NCBI GenBank assembly: GCA_044238605.1
Contig: JBIICY010000009.1
Location: 26,464 to 90,463, forward strand
Origin: UBA10438 sp044238605
GTDB lineage: Bacteria > Bacteroidota > Ignavibacteria > Kapaibacteriales > Kapaibacteriaceae
Reading direction: 5' to 3'
DNA length: 64,000 nucleotides
In this document: positions 32,463-42,220 of the stretch, in pieces
How the letters are laid out: each line of letters begins with the position of its first letter
Numbering within the stretch: the stretch's first letter is position 1
Translations under genes and position numbers: made by a program
The notes under the pieces: generated by a model
The model's input: only the letters and a program-made list of their open reading frames with translations
Told to the model about the DNA's origin: nothing
Database searches by the model: none

Positions 32463-33368
32463 CTACTCGCTGTTTCCTCTCGGATGCGCTTTTCGGTATG
32501 CATCCTTTAATCGTTCGACGCTAACGTGGGTGTATACCTGTGTGGTGGAGAGCGATGAATGGCCGAGCATTTCGCGCACGGCGCAAAGGTCTGCACCGTT
32601 ATCGAGAAGGTGTGTTGCGAAGGAGTGTCGCAACACGTGAGGACTTTTACGTGCAGTTTCGGTAATGGGGCCGAGGGCAGAGCGAACGATGCGCCAGGCT
32701 GAGACGCTCGCGAGGCGTCTGCCTCTGTCGCCAATAAACAGCGCATGTTCATCTGCAACTGGGTGTAGTTCTGATCTGCGAAGCACGAGTTGATCGAGGA
32801 TCTCGATGCTTTCCTTCGTTACCGGTACGATGCGTTGTTTGTTGCGCTTGCCAAGCACTCGCACGGTGCGCGATGCTGTGTCGATATCGCCAACATTCAA
32901 TTGCAGCGCTTCGCTGATGCGTAGTCCAGATCCGTAGAGGATCTCACACAGGGCGCGGTTGCGTAGCTGCTTGATGTCTGAAAGGTCAAAGGTTGACCAC
33001 AACGACGCAGCTTCGGGTGCCTGCAGAAACGAAGGGAGTTTCTTTTCTGTCTTGGGAGATGGAAGCGTTAGCGTTGGATTCCGTTCGATGATACCCGAGC
33101 GAACAAGGTATCGAAAGAAACTCCTGAGTGCTGCCAGCTTTGCCCGAAGACTTCGCTTGGTAAGCCCCTTGTCGTCGAGCCATCCAAGAAATGGACGGAT
33201 ATCAGCCTCGACGATCTCGTGTACCTCTGGAACTCCGCCATACGACTCCTGCAGATACGTCTGGAACTGCTCAAGCGCTGTGGCGTACGCCTGCGTTGTG
33301 TGGCTGCTGGCGGCCTTCTCCACATCAAGTGCTGTGAGAAATGATCGTACTGCTTCGGCGAAGTCCAT
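32463..33368 (-). CDS. xerC: Tyrosine recombinase XerC/XerD
   Basis: A 301-residue site-specific recombinase. The N-terminal SAM-like core-binding domain is at about 1-90. The catalytic set is complete: R150 (GSGLRISEAL), K174, H244 and R247 (HVLRHSF), H270 (LGHSS) and Y279 (QVYTH). In most bacteria such enzymes resolve chromosome dimers at dif, and related ones move integrative elements. Length and motifs fit the housekeeping Xer type. The 3' end is duplicated in part at 27253-27347. It is divergent from the aldehyde dehydrogenase gene, 42 bases away. Confidence 0.93.
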   Translation of the reverse strand: MDFAEAVRSFLTALDVEKAASSHTTQAYATALEQFQTYLQESYGGVPEVHEIVEADIRPFLGWLDDKGLTKRSLRAKLAALRSFFRYLVRSGIIERNPTLTLPSPKTEKKLPSFLQAPEAASLWSTFDLSDIKQLRNRALCEILYGSGLRISEALQLNVGDIDTASRTVRVLGKRNKQRIVPVTKESIEILDQLVLRRSELHPVADEHALFIGDRGRRLASVSAWRIVRSALGPITETARKSPHVLRHSFATHLLDNGADLCAVREMLGHSSLSTTQVYTHVSVERLKDAYRKAHPRGNSE

Positions 33369-33410
33369 GCGTCAACTTACGGTATATTTGCAAGTTCAAG
33401 GAGTTTCAAC

Positions 33411-34853
33411 ATGTTGCACATCCGAAACTATATTAATGGCTCGTTTCACGACCCCGTAGGGGGCGAGTGGATCGAGAATGTTAACCCGGCTACCGGTGAG
33501 GTGGTTTCGTTGATCGCACGCAGTCGCGCCGAGGATGTTGAATTGGCCGTAGATGCTGCAAAGAGAGCTTTCCCGTCATGGTCTGCGATGCCCGCCAAAG
33601 GCAGATCGGAGATCCTGCTGAAGATCGCTGAAAAGATCAAACTGCATTTCGAAGATCTCGCACTTGCCGAGACGAATGACCAAGGTAAACCTCTGTGGCT
33701 TTCGAAAGCTGTTGATATACCGCGTGCGGTAGACAACATTTCGTTCTTTGCTACCGAGATTCTTCACACGCACACCGATGCGCATCAAACAGATGTGCAT
33801 GTAATGAACTACACGTTGCGTCAGCCCCTTGGCGTTGTTGGATGCATCTCTCCATGGAATCTGCCACTGTATCTGTTTACGTGGAAGATTGCGCCTGCGC
33901 TTGCTGCCGGGAATACCGTAGTTGCCAAGCCGAGTGAGATAACGCCTATGACGGCGTTTCTTTTCGCAGAACTCTGCTCCGAAGCGGGTCTGCCGGCGGG
34001 AGTCTTGAACATTGTTCATGGATACGGTGCCGAATGCGGCGGTGCGATCGTGTCGCATCCTGCTGTCAAGGCTGTCTCGTTTACTGGCGGCACAGCAACG
34101 GGCAAGACGATTGCTTCGATTGCTGCTCCGATGTTCAAGAAGCTGTCGCTCGAGTTAGGCGGAAAGAATCCAACCATTGTCTATGATGACGTTGATGTTG
34201 CCCATACGGCTCGTCACGTAGCACGCGCAGCATTTACCAATCAAGGTGAGATCTGTCTGTGTGGCTCGCGCATCTTTGTGCAGCGCAGCATCTATGAAGC
34301 ATTCCGCTCGGCAATGATCGCCGAGACGCAAAAGTTTGTTGTTGGCGATCCACTCGATGCGAACACACGTATGGGGGCGCTTGTGAATGAGTCACACATG
34401 AACAAGGTGCTCTCCTACATAGAGCTTGCTCGTGAAGAGGGCGGCACGATCCTGACAGGGGGCTCGCGGAAGCATGTTGAAGGACGTTGTGCAGGAGGGT
34501 TCTTTATTGAACCAACCCTGATTGAGGGCCTCTCAAGTTCGTGCAGGGTGAACCAGGAAGAGATCTTTGGTCCGGTTGCATGCCTTATCCCGTTCGATAC
34601 CGATGAAGAAGCCATCGCGATGGCCAACAGCACAGAATACGGCCTAGCAGCATCGGTATGGACAACGAACATCAACAGAGCCCATGGAACAGCACACAAA
34701 CTTGATTCGGGTATTGTCTGGATCAACACATGGCTGATGCGTGATTTGCGCACACCGTTTGGTGGCATGAAACAAAGCGGTGTTGGCCGCGAAGGTGGAA
34801 CCGAAGCATTGCGGTTCTTTACCGAACCGAAGAATGTTTGTCTGCAGCTATGA
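33411..34853 (+). CDS. 2-aminomuconate 6-semialdehyde dehydrogenase-like aldehyde dehydrogenase
   Basis: A 480-residue NAD-dependent aldehyde dehydrogenase. Catalytic residues are N150 (SPWN), E248 (LELGGKN) and C282 (NQGEICLC). The GEICLCGSR block, IPRAVDNISFF and WLMRDLRTPFGG match the 2-hydroxymuconate/2-aminomuconate semialdehyde dehydrogenase group. These act after ring cleavage of 3-hydroxyanthranilate or 2-aminophenol. The next gene is a RidA-family protein of the kind annotated as 2-aminomuconate deaminase, the following step. The two overlap by ATGA, which strengthens both calls. The ring-cleavage dioxygenase and decarboxylase are not in the window. Confidence 0.88.
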   Translation: MLHIRNYINGSFHDPVGGEWIENVNPATGEVVSLIARSRAEDVELAVDAAKRAFPSWSAMPAKGRSEILLKIAEKIKLHFEDLALAETNDQGKPLWLSKAVDIPRAVDNISFFATEILHTHTDAHQTDVHVMNYTLRQPLGVVGCISPWNLPLYLFTWKIAPALAAGNTVVAKPSEITPMTAFLFAELCSEAGLPAGVLNIVHGYGAECGGAIVSHPAVKAVSFTGGTATGKTIASIAAPMFKKLSLELGGKNPTIVYDDVDVAHTARHVARAAFTNQGEICLCGSRIFVQRSIYEAFRSAMIAETQKFVVGDPLDANTRMGALVNESHMNKVLSYIELAREEGGTILTGGSRKHVEGRCAGGFFIEPTLIEGLSSSCRVNQEEIFGPVACLIPFDTDEEAIAMANSTEYGLAASVWTTNINRAHGTAHKLDSGIVWINTWLMRDLRTPFGGMKQSGVGREGGTEALRFFTEPKNVCLQL

Positions 34854-35281
34854 CAGAGGAATCAATGGAAAAGATCGTTATCAATTCAGACCGTGCACCA
34901 GAGCCCGTCGGAGCATATCCCCATGCAAGACGTGTAGGCAATTTGCTATTCCTAAGTGGAGTAGGTCCACGTGAACGCGGAACAAAGGTTATTCCTGGGG
35001 TAACACTTGGGGAGGATGGAACGATACTTGAGTACGACATCACGGAGCAGACGCTGAGCGTGTTTCGTAACATTCGGTACATCCTCGAAGATGCTGGATC
35101 GTCGTGGGATAACATTGTTGACGTGCAGGTTTTCCTGACCAACATGAAGAAAGACTTCAAGACCTTTAACGCACTTTATGCTGAGCATTTTGCCGGCATA
35201 GATGCATGCCGCACAACCATTGAGATTGGTGCACTGCCAACTCCAATTGCTGTTGAGTTAAAGGTTATCGCCACTATATGA
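34850..35281 (+). CDS. RidA-family protein, probable 2-aminomuconate deaminase
   Basis: A 143-residue YjgF/RidA/UK114-family protein, with phrases GAYPHARRVGNLLFLSGVGPR, ILEDAGSSWDNIVDVQVFLTNM and FAGIDACRTTIEIGALP. The arginine of the active-site pocket (CRTT) is present. RidA proteins hydrolyse reactive enamines/imines. Members next to aminomuconate semialdehyde dehydrogenase are known as 2-aminomuconate deaminases, releasing ammonia in the kynurenine/aminophenol route. The start at 34850 overlaps the dehydrogenase stop (ATGA); a Met at 34865 is possible. Its own stop overlaps the next gene, a giant surface protein, by ATGA, an unexpected pairing. Confidence 0.85.
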   Translation: MTEESMEKIVINSDRAPEPVGAYPHARRVGNLLFLSGVGPRERGTKVIPGVTLGEDGTILEYDITEQTLSVFRNIRYILEDAGSSWDNIVDVQVFLTNMKKDFKTFNALYAEHFAGIDACRTTIEIGALPTPIAVELKVIATI

Positions 35282-38200
35282 GCATGATGCGTCGAATCAT
35301 CTTCATCCTGGCTGTTGTCATTGCAGGTGTTCGCAGTCTATCTGCCCAGCCGATTATCTCCTACCTTACCCCAGATGTATGCGCACCAGGGATTGGTGTG
35401 TATGTGGAGTTTGTAGCTCCTGCAGCATCGCCAGGTGTGTATGGTACAGATCAGGTACACTTGAATACGCGCACCAGTGCGGTGCGCATTGAATGTGTGC
35501 GTCCGGCAGATACATCACGTCTGGTGATGAGTCCGCTTGTGGTTTCATGGTCGGGCAGGCTGATCTCCACAACGTTCTTTGTGCCCCCTTCGGTTGTTCC
35601 GAATTCTTCCGACTGGACGCTGCTCGAATCTCAGTACCGTATTCCGGTGCGCGTGGTCGTTAACGGCGTTGCATCGAACATCGACACCATCTACATCGTA
35701 AAGCCGTGGTCACTGGGTAACGTAAGTGCACGCGCTGAGCGAATTCTGGGCCAAGGTCAACTTGGCAAACGCTCTCGCAGAGGTGCCATGATCGTAGACT
35801 CTCTCGTGCTTGGCACGGGAACGTACACGGTTTCAACAAACGACTGCGATCCATCAGCTGCTGGTAATCAGGGGTTTCTTCCGTTTACGTTGATCGCAAC
35901 CGGACGTATCACAAGCATCGCAACTGCTGATCAAACCTCCATCGACGCCTCAGGCGTTGGCCTTACTGGAGGTCCCGGTGGCGGTGGCGGCGGTGGCGGG
36001 TTCTCAAACTTTAACCTCTCCAACAACAAGGGTACCGACGGTGGCGATGGTTTCACAGGGGGCGGCCCAGGCGGGTATAACTTTGATCGTAGCCGCAAGA
36101 AGCCCGGCATTGGTTCGGGAGAAGCTTTGCCTGCAGCGGGCACAACCACACGTGGATCCAGTTCGTTGAATGGCGTGCTGGGCGGAGAAGTAACAACTTC
36201 ATTCGAAAACGCAGGCGGTGGCACGGGCCACCCGTTCGGTCAGAGCGGCGTTGGATGCAGCGACCGGCTTACCTGCAACACAAGCGGCGCCAATGGCGGC
36301 GGATCGGGCACGCAGGAAAGCAAACGTGGTGGTGGCGGTGGTTACGGCACCAAGGGCGAAAGTGAAACAGGCTTTACAAACGGTGGTTTTCAGCACGGTA
36401 ACGTATTCATCATGCCCCTAGCAGGTGGATCTGGTGGTGCTGGTGGAAATCCCGAGCTTGCACGGTCTATCGGAGCCGGCGGCGGCGGCGGTGGCGGTGC
36501 CATCAGTGTGCATGCGCAAGACGTAACAAACGTTACTATACGTTCACGAGGTGGAGTTCCGCAGCGTCAGGCCCTGCAGGGTGGCTGCGGATCTGGTGGC
36601 GGGGTGATCATAGGGATACGCGAAAAGTCAAGCAGTGTTCTTCTAAAAGGAGATATCGCTGGTGGTTCTGATGCAACGGCTGGGGATCCACATCTTGCGG
36701 GGGGAGATGGGCGGCTACGGTACGACGGACCGGTCGGACTTGCAGGTTCTGCATTTAGCGGCCCTACCATACATACACGCGAGAGCTTTGCTCGCACGAG
36801 CAGTATTGAGGGTACACGCGGTGCTAATGGACTCTACGTTTGGATGCGTCCCGAAAACGGTCAATGGCAGCAGATTGTGTCGCCCTCAACCACATGGGCA
36901 ATCCCTCGTTATTGGGCGTTGAACATGACGTGGCCAGGCATCGACTCTGTGTTCTACGTTGTCGTTGCGCAGGAAGTCGTTAACCCAAAAACAATACCCT
37001 ATGCCTTTGAGCCAACAATTGTCCTGTCACAATCAGGTTCACTTATCGTTCGGGTTGTAATAACTGCACCAATACGCGTAGACAGCGTAGACCTCGGCGC
37101 ACTTACGTGCCGCGGTGTAGCTCTACTCGACACCGTGTGGGTTCGTAACCTTACCACGAGCCCCATGAAGATCAACTCGGTTACAATGAATCCGGCAACG
37201 GAATGGTCGGTGGTCTCAAGCGTAAACAAAAATCCGATCCCTGCAGGAGACTCAGCCTTTGCAGTGGTGCGTTTCAGCAATGCACTTACACTCCCTGCCG
37301 GACCGCAAAACGCAGAGCTTGTTGTAACCTTCAATGACACCAGCTCTGTCCGTGCGCCGATGAAGGCAGATGTGGGTGCGATTACGATCGATTATATCTG
37401 GCGTGGACTTAACAGAGACACTATCGACATTGGACGTGTCTGTATTGGCAAGCCCATCACCGAGCCAATCACGATTCGGAAGATTGGTAGGGGGCGGCTT
37501 ACCATGACAAGTTTCGCGGCGAATGACGGTGCCGTGATAACGGTTAATGCCAACACACCTATTGCCCTGAACGACTCTGTCAGCTTTGGATACGTCCTTG
37601 TAAACTTCACGGCCAAACAGCTTGGCACCTACATCGTACCGATCATCGTAAAGTTTGCAGAATGCTCTACCCAGGATACGATCTGGGTAAAGCATATCGG
37701 TGTGGAATCATCGATGACGTTCATCGGTAACGGACAGTTCGGTGATGTTCGCATTGGTGACCGCAAGGAAGCGATCTACGAGGTGCGCAATACGGGCACA
37801 AGTGATGTCAGTATCTACAAACTGCCCACGCTGCCAGCCCCATTCCGAGTGGTCTCGTCAAACCCAGTGCCTCCGGTTGACCTCAAGCCCGGACAGGCCA
37901 TAACAATGACTGTGGCATTCGAGCCAACGGCCGTTGGCTCGTACACACACATCATGCGGCTCGTTGGAGATTCAACGTTTACCAGCTGTATCGACTCGTT
38001 GAATGTTCCTCTTGCCGGACGAGGCGTACCCTCAAACGTAGTTATCTCTCCAACCTCGCTGTCGTTTCCAGTTGTTGCGGCGTGCGATAGCGTTACCGAG
38101 TGTGTAACGATCACAAACAAGGGCACAACAGCGCTCACGCTGTTGTCGCCGCCAGTGATAAATGGTATACATGCAAACTCATTTAGCTGGAAGAGCGGGC

Positions 38201-40026
38201 CTAACGGCGACTCCGTCCTTGCCCCCGGCGCGTCGATCACGTATTGCGTTACGCTGTTCGGTGTGTTTGGTCCGGACGGCATCAAGACGGCCATGCTCTC
38301 GATTCGTACAGACGACGTAACTCTCAAGACTCTTAATGTGGGTCTCAATGGACAGCGCACAACGGTTAACGTAGATGGCAAGCGCGTTGTTGATTTGGGC
38401 TCTGCCCGTGTTGGAACGCAGGCATCGGTTGTTGAAACGTACACGAACACCAGCGCACTGCCAGTGAAGGTTGTTGGAGTTGGCTCTTCATCTCCACTTC
38501 GCACATCGGCAGCGACGGTTCCCGTGACTATTCCGGCAGGGGGCAGCCAGCCGTTTACGTTCACCTACACATGCAGCGCCGAAGAGTCGGTTGCTGACAC
38601 GATTCGATTCTTTATCGACGAACCATGTCTCGACACGGTGATCGTTATTGTTCGTGCTCGAGGTGGTATTGAGTCGGTTAACGCATCACAGAAGATCAAC
38701 TACGGTATCATCCCAGAGTGCGGTTCTCGAACAGACAGCATTGTAATCGTCAATAATGGCAGCCTCCCGATAGACCTTGTTCGATTTGCTGGCATATCTG
38801 GCGCCGATGCCTCAGCGTTTACGTGCACAAATCCGACGATCGTCCAGAACCAACGTCTCAATCCAAATGAACAGCGCGTGCTGTATGTAACATTTGATCC
38901 GTCGGCCTCGACCGACGGTGTAAAGGTTGCTACGGCAACTGTTGTTGCGCGAGTAAACGACACGCTGGTAAATATTAATACCGAGCTGCGTGGAGAGCGC
39001 CGGACATCGCTGCCAATCAATCCGCAGAGCATCGTCTTTGGTGCCGTAAGTATTACCTCCACCAGTACTCAGACAGTAACGTTGTTTAATACCGGAGTCG
39101 ACGATCTCACAATATCTGCCATCGCCATGAAGTCGGGTCCAGCAAGTGTGTTCGCAGTCCGTTCACAGCCAGCTGCGCCCCTAAGCCTTCCGCCTGGTGG
39201 TTCGCTGGATGTTGTTATCGACTTTAAGCCCCGTGATCAACTGTACTATACAGACTCGATCATGATCATCTTGGATAAGCCATGCCGTGAGGAACGTGTT
39301 ATCGCCGTTGCTGGTACTGGACGCGTAGTTATTGATGTTGTGCTGAAAGCACCAACGGCAGTTCTTGATCCAACCTCGCGCGACATACGTCTGCCGATCA
39401 TTGCCTCCATAAGCGGAGAGGCCACACGCGTAGACAGCGTGAACATCGACATGACGCTACGCATGGCTTCGTCCCTGTTCCATGTTCAGGGAATTGCTGG
39501 GGGCGTTATCACACGCAATGAAGTTGTAGGCGGATACACGGAGATTGATGTATCAGTGCGCGAGGCCGTGCTCGATGGCTCCTCGTCACTTGTCTGTGAA
39601 CTCCTCGGAGATGCAACGCTCGGTCCGATCGACTCAACGGATCTCACGATAGACACAGCTTTGATCGACATCACATCCGTTACACCACGTCTTTATACAC
39701 AGAATGGCTGGCTAGTAAGTGAAGTCTGCGAGGCAGGGGGCAAGCGTCTCATTGCGCTCGCAGGTAAGCTCTCTGTGCGCGCACTACCAAACCCGATACG
39801 TGATCAAGCGACGATTCTGGTAGAAGCCTATGAGCGCGGACCGCACACAGTGCGTGTCGTGGACGCTGCCGGAAGGGTACTCTGGAGTACATCATGGCAG
39901 CATGATATGAGGGATCGACTGCGCGAGCTGCCCCTTGACACAGACCAACTTTCTGCTGGCTTGTACCAGATTATTCTCGAATCGCCTACGCGTAGACGTG
40001 TAGAGCCCCTTTCCGTGGTGAGATAA
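35278..40026 (+). CDS. Giant secreted glycine-rich protein with choice-of-anchor-D repeats and T9SS sorting domain
   Basis: A 1582-residue exported protein. The signal peptide ends near VRSLSAQ. Residues about 220-480 form a glycine-rich region (GGPGGGGGGGGF, ANGGGSGTQ, GAGGGGGGGAIS). Residues about 600-1450 hold repeated ASH/choice-of-anchor-D type Ig-like modules of about 110 residues (VSIYKLPTLPAPFRVVSSNP, LKPGQAITMTVAFEPTAVGS, NKGTTALTLLSPPVI). The C-terminus is a T9SS type A domain (RALPNPIRDQATILVEA, VVDAAGRVLW, LSAGLYQIIL). It should be exported by T9SS and displayed on the surface, perhaps as an adhesin or sheath protein. It is directly followed by a tandem-OmpA gene, two bases after its stop. 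Confidence 0.88.
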   Translation: MSMMRRIIFILAVVIAGVRSLSAQPIISYLTPDVCAPGIGVYVEFVAPAASPGVYGTDQVHLNTRTSAVRIECVRPADTSRLVMSPLVVSWSGRLISTTFFVPPSVVPNSSDWTLLESQYRIPVRVVVNGVASNIDTIYIVKPWSLGNVSARAERILGQGQLGKRSRRGAMIVDSLVLGTGTYTVSTNDCDPSAAGNQGFLPFTLIATGRITSIATADQTSIDASGVGLTGGPGGGGGGGGFSNFNLSNNKGTDGGDGFTGGGPGGYNFDRSRKKPGIGSGEALPAAGTTTRGSSSLNGVLGGEVTTSFENAGGGTGHPFGQSGVGCSDRLTCNTSGANGGGSGTQESKRGGGGGYGTKGESETGFTNGGFQHGNVFIMPLAGGSGGAGGNPELARSIGAGGGGGGGAISVHAQDVTNVTIRSRGGVPQRQALQGGCGSGGGVIIGIREKSSSVLLKGDIAGGSDATAGDPHLAGGDGRLRYDGPVGLAGSAFSGPTIHTRESFARTSSIEGTRGANGLYVWMRPENGQWQQIVSPSTTWAIPRYWALNMTWPGIDSVFYVVVAQEVVNPKTIPYAFEPTIVLSQSGSLIVRVVITAPIRVDSVDLGALTCRGVALLDTVWVRNLTTSPMKINSVTMNPATEWSVVSSVNKNPIPAGDSAFAVVRFSNALTLPAGPQNAELVVTFNDTSSVRAPMKADVGAITIDYIWRGLNRDTIDIGRVCIGKPITEPITIRKIGRGRLTMTSFAANDGAVITVNANTPIALNDSVSFGYVLVNFTAKQLGTYIVPIIVKFAECSTQDTIWVKHIGVESSMTFIGNGQFGDVRIGDRKEAIYEVRNTGTSDVSIYKLPTLPAPFRVVSSNPVPPVDLKPGQAITMTVAFEPTAVGSYTHIMRLVGDSTFTSCIDSLNVPLAGRGVPSNVVISPTSLSFPVVAACDSVTECVTITNKGTTALTLLSPPVINGIHANSFSWKSGPNGDSVLAPGASITYCVTLFGVFGPDGIKTAMLSIRTDDVTLKTLNVGLNGQRTTVNVDGKRVVDLGSARVGTQASVVETYTNTSALPVKVVGVGSSSPLRTSAATVPVTIPAGGSQPFTFTYTCSAEESVADTIRFFIDEPCLDTVIVIVRARGGIESVNASQKINYGIIPECGSRTDSIVIVNNGSLPIDLVRFAGISGADASAFTCTNPTIVQNQRLNPNEQRVLYVTFDPSASTDGVKVATATVVARVNDTLVNINTELRGERRTSLPINPQSIVFGAVSITSTSTQTVTLFNTGVDDLTISAIAMKSGPASVFAVRSQPAAPLSLPPGGSLDVVIDFKPRDQLYYTDSIMIILDKPCREERVIAVAGTGRVVIDVVLKAPTAVLDPTSRDIRLPIIASISGEATRVDSVNIDMTLRMASSLFHVQGIAGGVITRNEVVGGYTEIDVSVREAVLDGSSSLVCELLGDATLGPIDSTDLTIDTALIDITSVTPRLYTQNGWLVSEVCEAGGKRLIALAGKLSVRALPNPIRDQATILVEAYERGPHTVRVVDAAGRVLWSTSWQHDMRDRLRELPLDTDQLSAGLYQIILESPTRRRVEPLSVVR

Positions 40027-40027
40027 C

Positions 40028-42214
40028 ATGAGTGCACTGTCACGGAACACGACGCACGTACTTGTTGCGATTCTTGCCTGTTTAGCGTTGGCACCATCTC
40101 GTGCTCACGCGCAGGAAAAGTATATGGATGAGCAGACTGGTCAATCAATGCTACTCAAATACAGGGTAGGGGGCTATGCAGGCGGCTTGCTGAACATGCA
40201 CAACGCAAGCTTTGGAGCATTGCCGGGGTATACGTCGTGCTGTACCGCATTTGATAACACCTCTGCTCTCGGCTTCGCTGTTGGTGCGCTGAGCGAGGTA
40301 CGCTTATCCGACGGACTCGAGCTTGATGCGCGTCTTGGCTTCAGCACAATGTCTGCTTCGTTTGCTCTTCGACAGCTAATCGGCAATGAACCGGTTTTAG
40401 TGGATGGTCCAGTAGGCAATGCCGACAGGCGAGATGTGATTGTCGAACACACGTTGAATGCCGCCGTATCGCTCATTTCCCTAGAGCCTGTGCTGAGGTA
40501 TCAGCTGAGCAGCTCGCTATGGGTTATTGGCGGTGTGCGTGCAGGGTATGCACTGAGCCCAACGTTTGACCAACAGGAAACACTTGTCTCTCCAGAGGGC
40601 TATGTGTTTGCAGATGGATCTGCAATACGCAATCAGCAGTCGGGTGCAATCCCCACAGCAACAACGATTAACCTGCATGCAGCGCTCGGTGCGTATTACG
40701 AGCTGTGGAAGTCAAGGTCATACCGGTTCGGACTCGATGCACGCTACTACTATCCGATCACGAAGGTGGCAGAGGTAGACTGGAAGGTTCATTCGGTGCA
40801 CGCGGGAATTGCCGTTGCATTAGGCGTGTACGAGCCGATTCAGGCGATAGAGCGTTTCGATACCGTGTACGTTCGTGATACTACAACAATTGTAACAAAG
40901 GGTATTACAAGTCCAAACATCGAGCTTGCAGAACAACGCGTGTCGGAAGAGTCACAGCGGGTTGCCGACACGTTGTTTACCACAACCACAATTCGTGAAT
41001 CCTACACAAGGAAGATACCGCGTCCGTTCGATCCCGGGCTTACTGTGGAGATCCTCGGCAGGGGCGCAGACGGCACGCCGGTTGAGACGCCTGCATTGCG
41101 TGTTGAGGAGATGGACGTGATAGAAAGCTATCCGATCCTGCCACAGATCTTCTTCGCTGAAAATTCTGCGAACCTTGCACAGACCACGCAAAACATCCTG
41201 GACACATCTACTGTTCGAATGTTCTCGTCGGGAAGTCTTACACGTAATCAACTCTCGGTATACAACAACCTGCTAAACATCATTGGTCAGCGCATGAGCC
41301 TGCAGCCCGATGCAAAGATCACCGTTGCAGGCTATGGCAGCAATCAAGGGGCTGAACAGAGTAACCGAGAAATCACGAGGGCTCGCGCAGAGTCTATTCG
41401 CGGCTATCTCACATCCGCATGGGGTATTGAGCCGCAGCGTGTTGTGGTAAAGGCCGGACTCCTGCCTCCACAGCCTGCGAATTCTTCTACGCCCGATGGA
41501 CGTGCTGAAAATCAGAGAATTGAAATTGCCGCAAGTGATCTCTCGATTCTTGAACCTGTTGAGTTTCGAGATCGGGATCTTACCTATACGCCACGGGGAC
41601 TCTTTGTTCGTCCGCGCGTTACGGAGTCCGACGAGATCACGGCCTGGAGGTCATCTCTTGAGCAGGGTGGACGTCAGCTTGCTGTCCAGGATGGACAAGG
41701 CGCGGTAGCAGAATACGCGTGGGATCCTGCAACATCACTTGCACGGCCGCGCCGCGATCAGCCCCTTATCGCCAAGTACACCGTTACCAATGCCGCCGGC
41801 AGTGAGATCGAATCTCGCGATACACTTGCAATAGACTACGTTACACTGCAGATGATTCGCTCGCGGCGTGAAGAAGGAAAGCAGATCGAGCGCTATTCAC
41901 TTATTGTCTTCGACTTTAACAGTGCGCAGTTGAGTCCAGCAAACCAACGCACGATGGAAAAGGTCAAGGCGCGCATTCAGCCTGAGTCCAAAGTGCGCAT
42001 CGTTGGTTACGCAGACAGAACGGGTAACCCAGAGTACAATCGTAATCTTGCGCGCAAGCGCTGTCTCGAAGCTCAACGCGTGCTCGGAGTTGCCGACGAC
42101 CGTGTTGCGATAGATCCTATCGGGTCTGATACGTTGATCTACAATAACGACACTCCGGAGGGACGCTCCTATTCCCGCACGGTGCAGATCGAGATCGAAA
42201 CACCCATCAAATAG
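40028..42214 (+). CDS. Outer-membrane protein with beta-barrel and two OmpA-like domains (second)
   Basis: A 728-residue protein: a signal peptide ending near RAHAQEK, a barrel-like N-terminal region with LPGYTSCCTAF, then two OmpA-like domains. The first (about 365-510) is degenerate at the diaminopimelate-contacting position (AGYGSNQGAEQSNREITRARA). The second (about 615-725) is closer to canonical (VGYADRTGNPEYNRNLARKRC). Length, order and the LPG-x-x-SCC-x-AF motif match the protein at 20083-21849. In both operons the gene follows a T9SS-sorted giant protein, so it may anchor or receive that protein at the outer membrane. It is followed six bases later by a lipoprotein gene. Confidence 0.86.
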   Translation: MSALSRNTTHVLVAILACLALAPSRAHAQEKYMDEQTGQSMLLKYRVGGYAGGLLNMHNASFGALPGYTSCCTAFDNTSALGFAVGALSEVRLSDGLELDARLGFSTMSASFALRQLIGNEPVLVDGPVGNADRRDVIVEHTLNAAVSLISLEPVLRYQLSSSLWVIGGVRAGYALSPTFDQQETLVSPEGYVFADGSAIRNQQSGAIPTATTINLHAALGAYYELWKSRSYRFGLDARYYYPITKVAEVDWKVHSVHAGIAVALGVYEPIQAIERFDTVYVRDTTTIVTKGITSPNIELAEQRVSEESQRVADTLFTTTTIRESYTRKIPRPFDPGLTVEILGRGADGTPVETPALRVEEMDVIESYPILPQIFFAENSANLAQTTQNILDTSTVRMFSSGSLTRNQLSVYNNLLNIIGQRMSLQPDAKITVAGYGSNQGAEQSNREITRARAESIRGYLTSAWGIEPQRVVVKAGLLPPQPANSSTPDGRAENQRIEIAASDLSILEPVEFRDRDLTYTPRGLFVRPRVTESDEITAWRSSLEQGGRQLAVQDGQGAVAEYAWDPATSLARPRRDQPLIAKYTVTNAAGSEIESRDTLAIDYVTLQMIRSRREEGKQIERYSLIVFDFNSAQLSPANQRTMEKVKARIQPESKVRIVGYADRTGNPEYNRNLARKRCLEAQRVLGVADDRVAIDPIGSDTLIYNNDTPEGRSYSRTVQIEIETPIK

Positions 42215-42220
42215 GTTAGG

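Larger units (their letters stand above)
32302..32566. repeat. Long direct repeat copy B (xerC-flank repeat)
   Basis: 265 bases matching 27090-27347, same orientation. It begins with a hairpin (ATTCCCAC with GTGGGAAT), then 21-base tandem units, a strong hairpin and the 3' end of intact xerC. Together the two copies bound a 5-kb segment with hipBA and a sigma/anti-sigma pair. Confidence 0.85.

Noticed and set aside
37815..38564. 249-codon minus-strand frame
   Set aside because: Antisense to the anchor-D repeats of the giant sorted protein.
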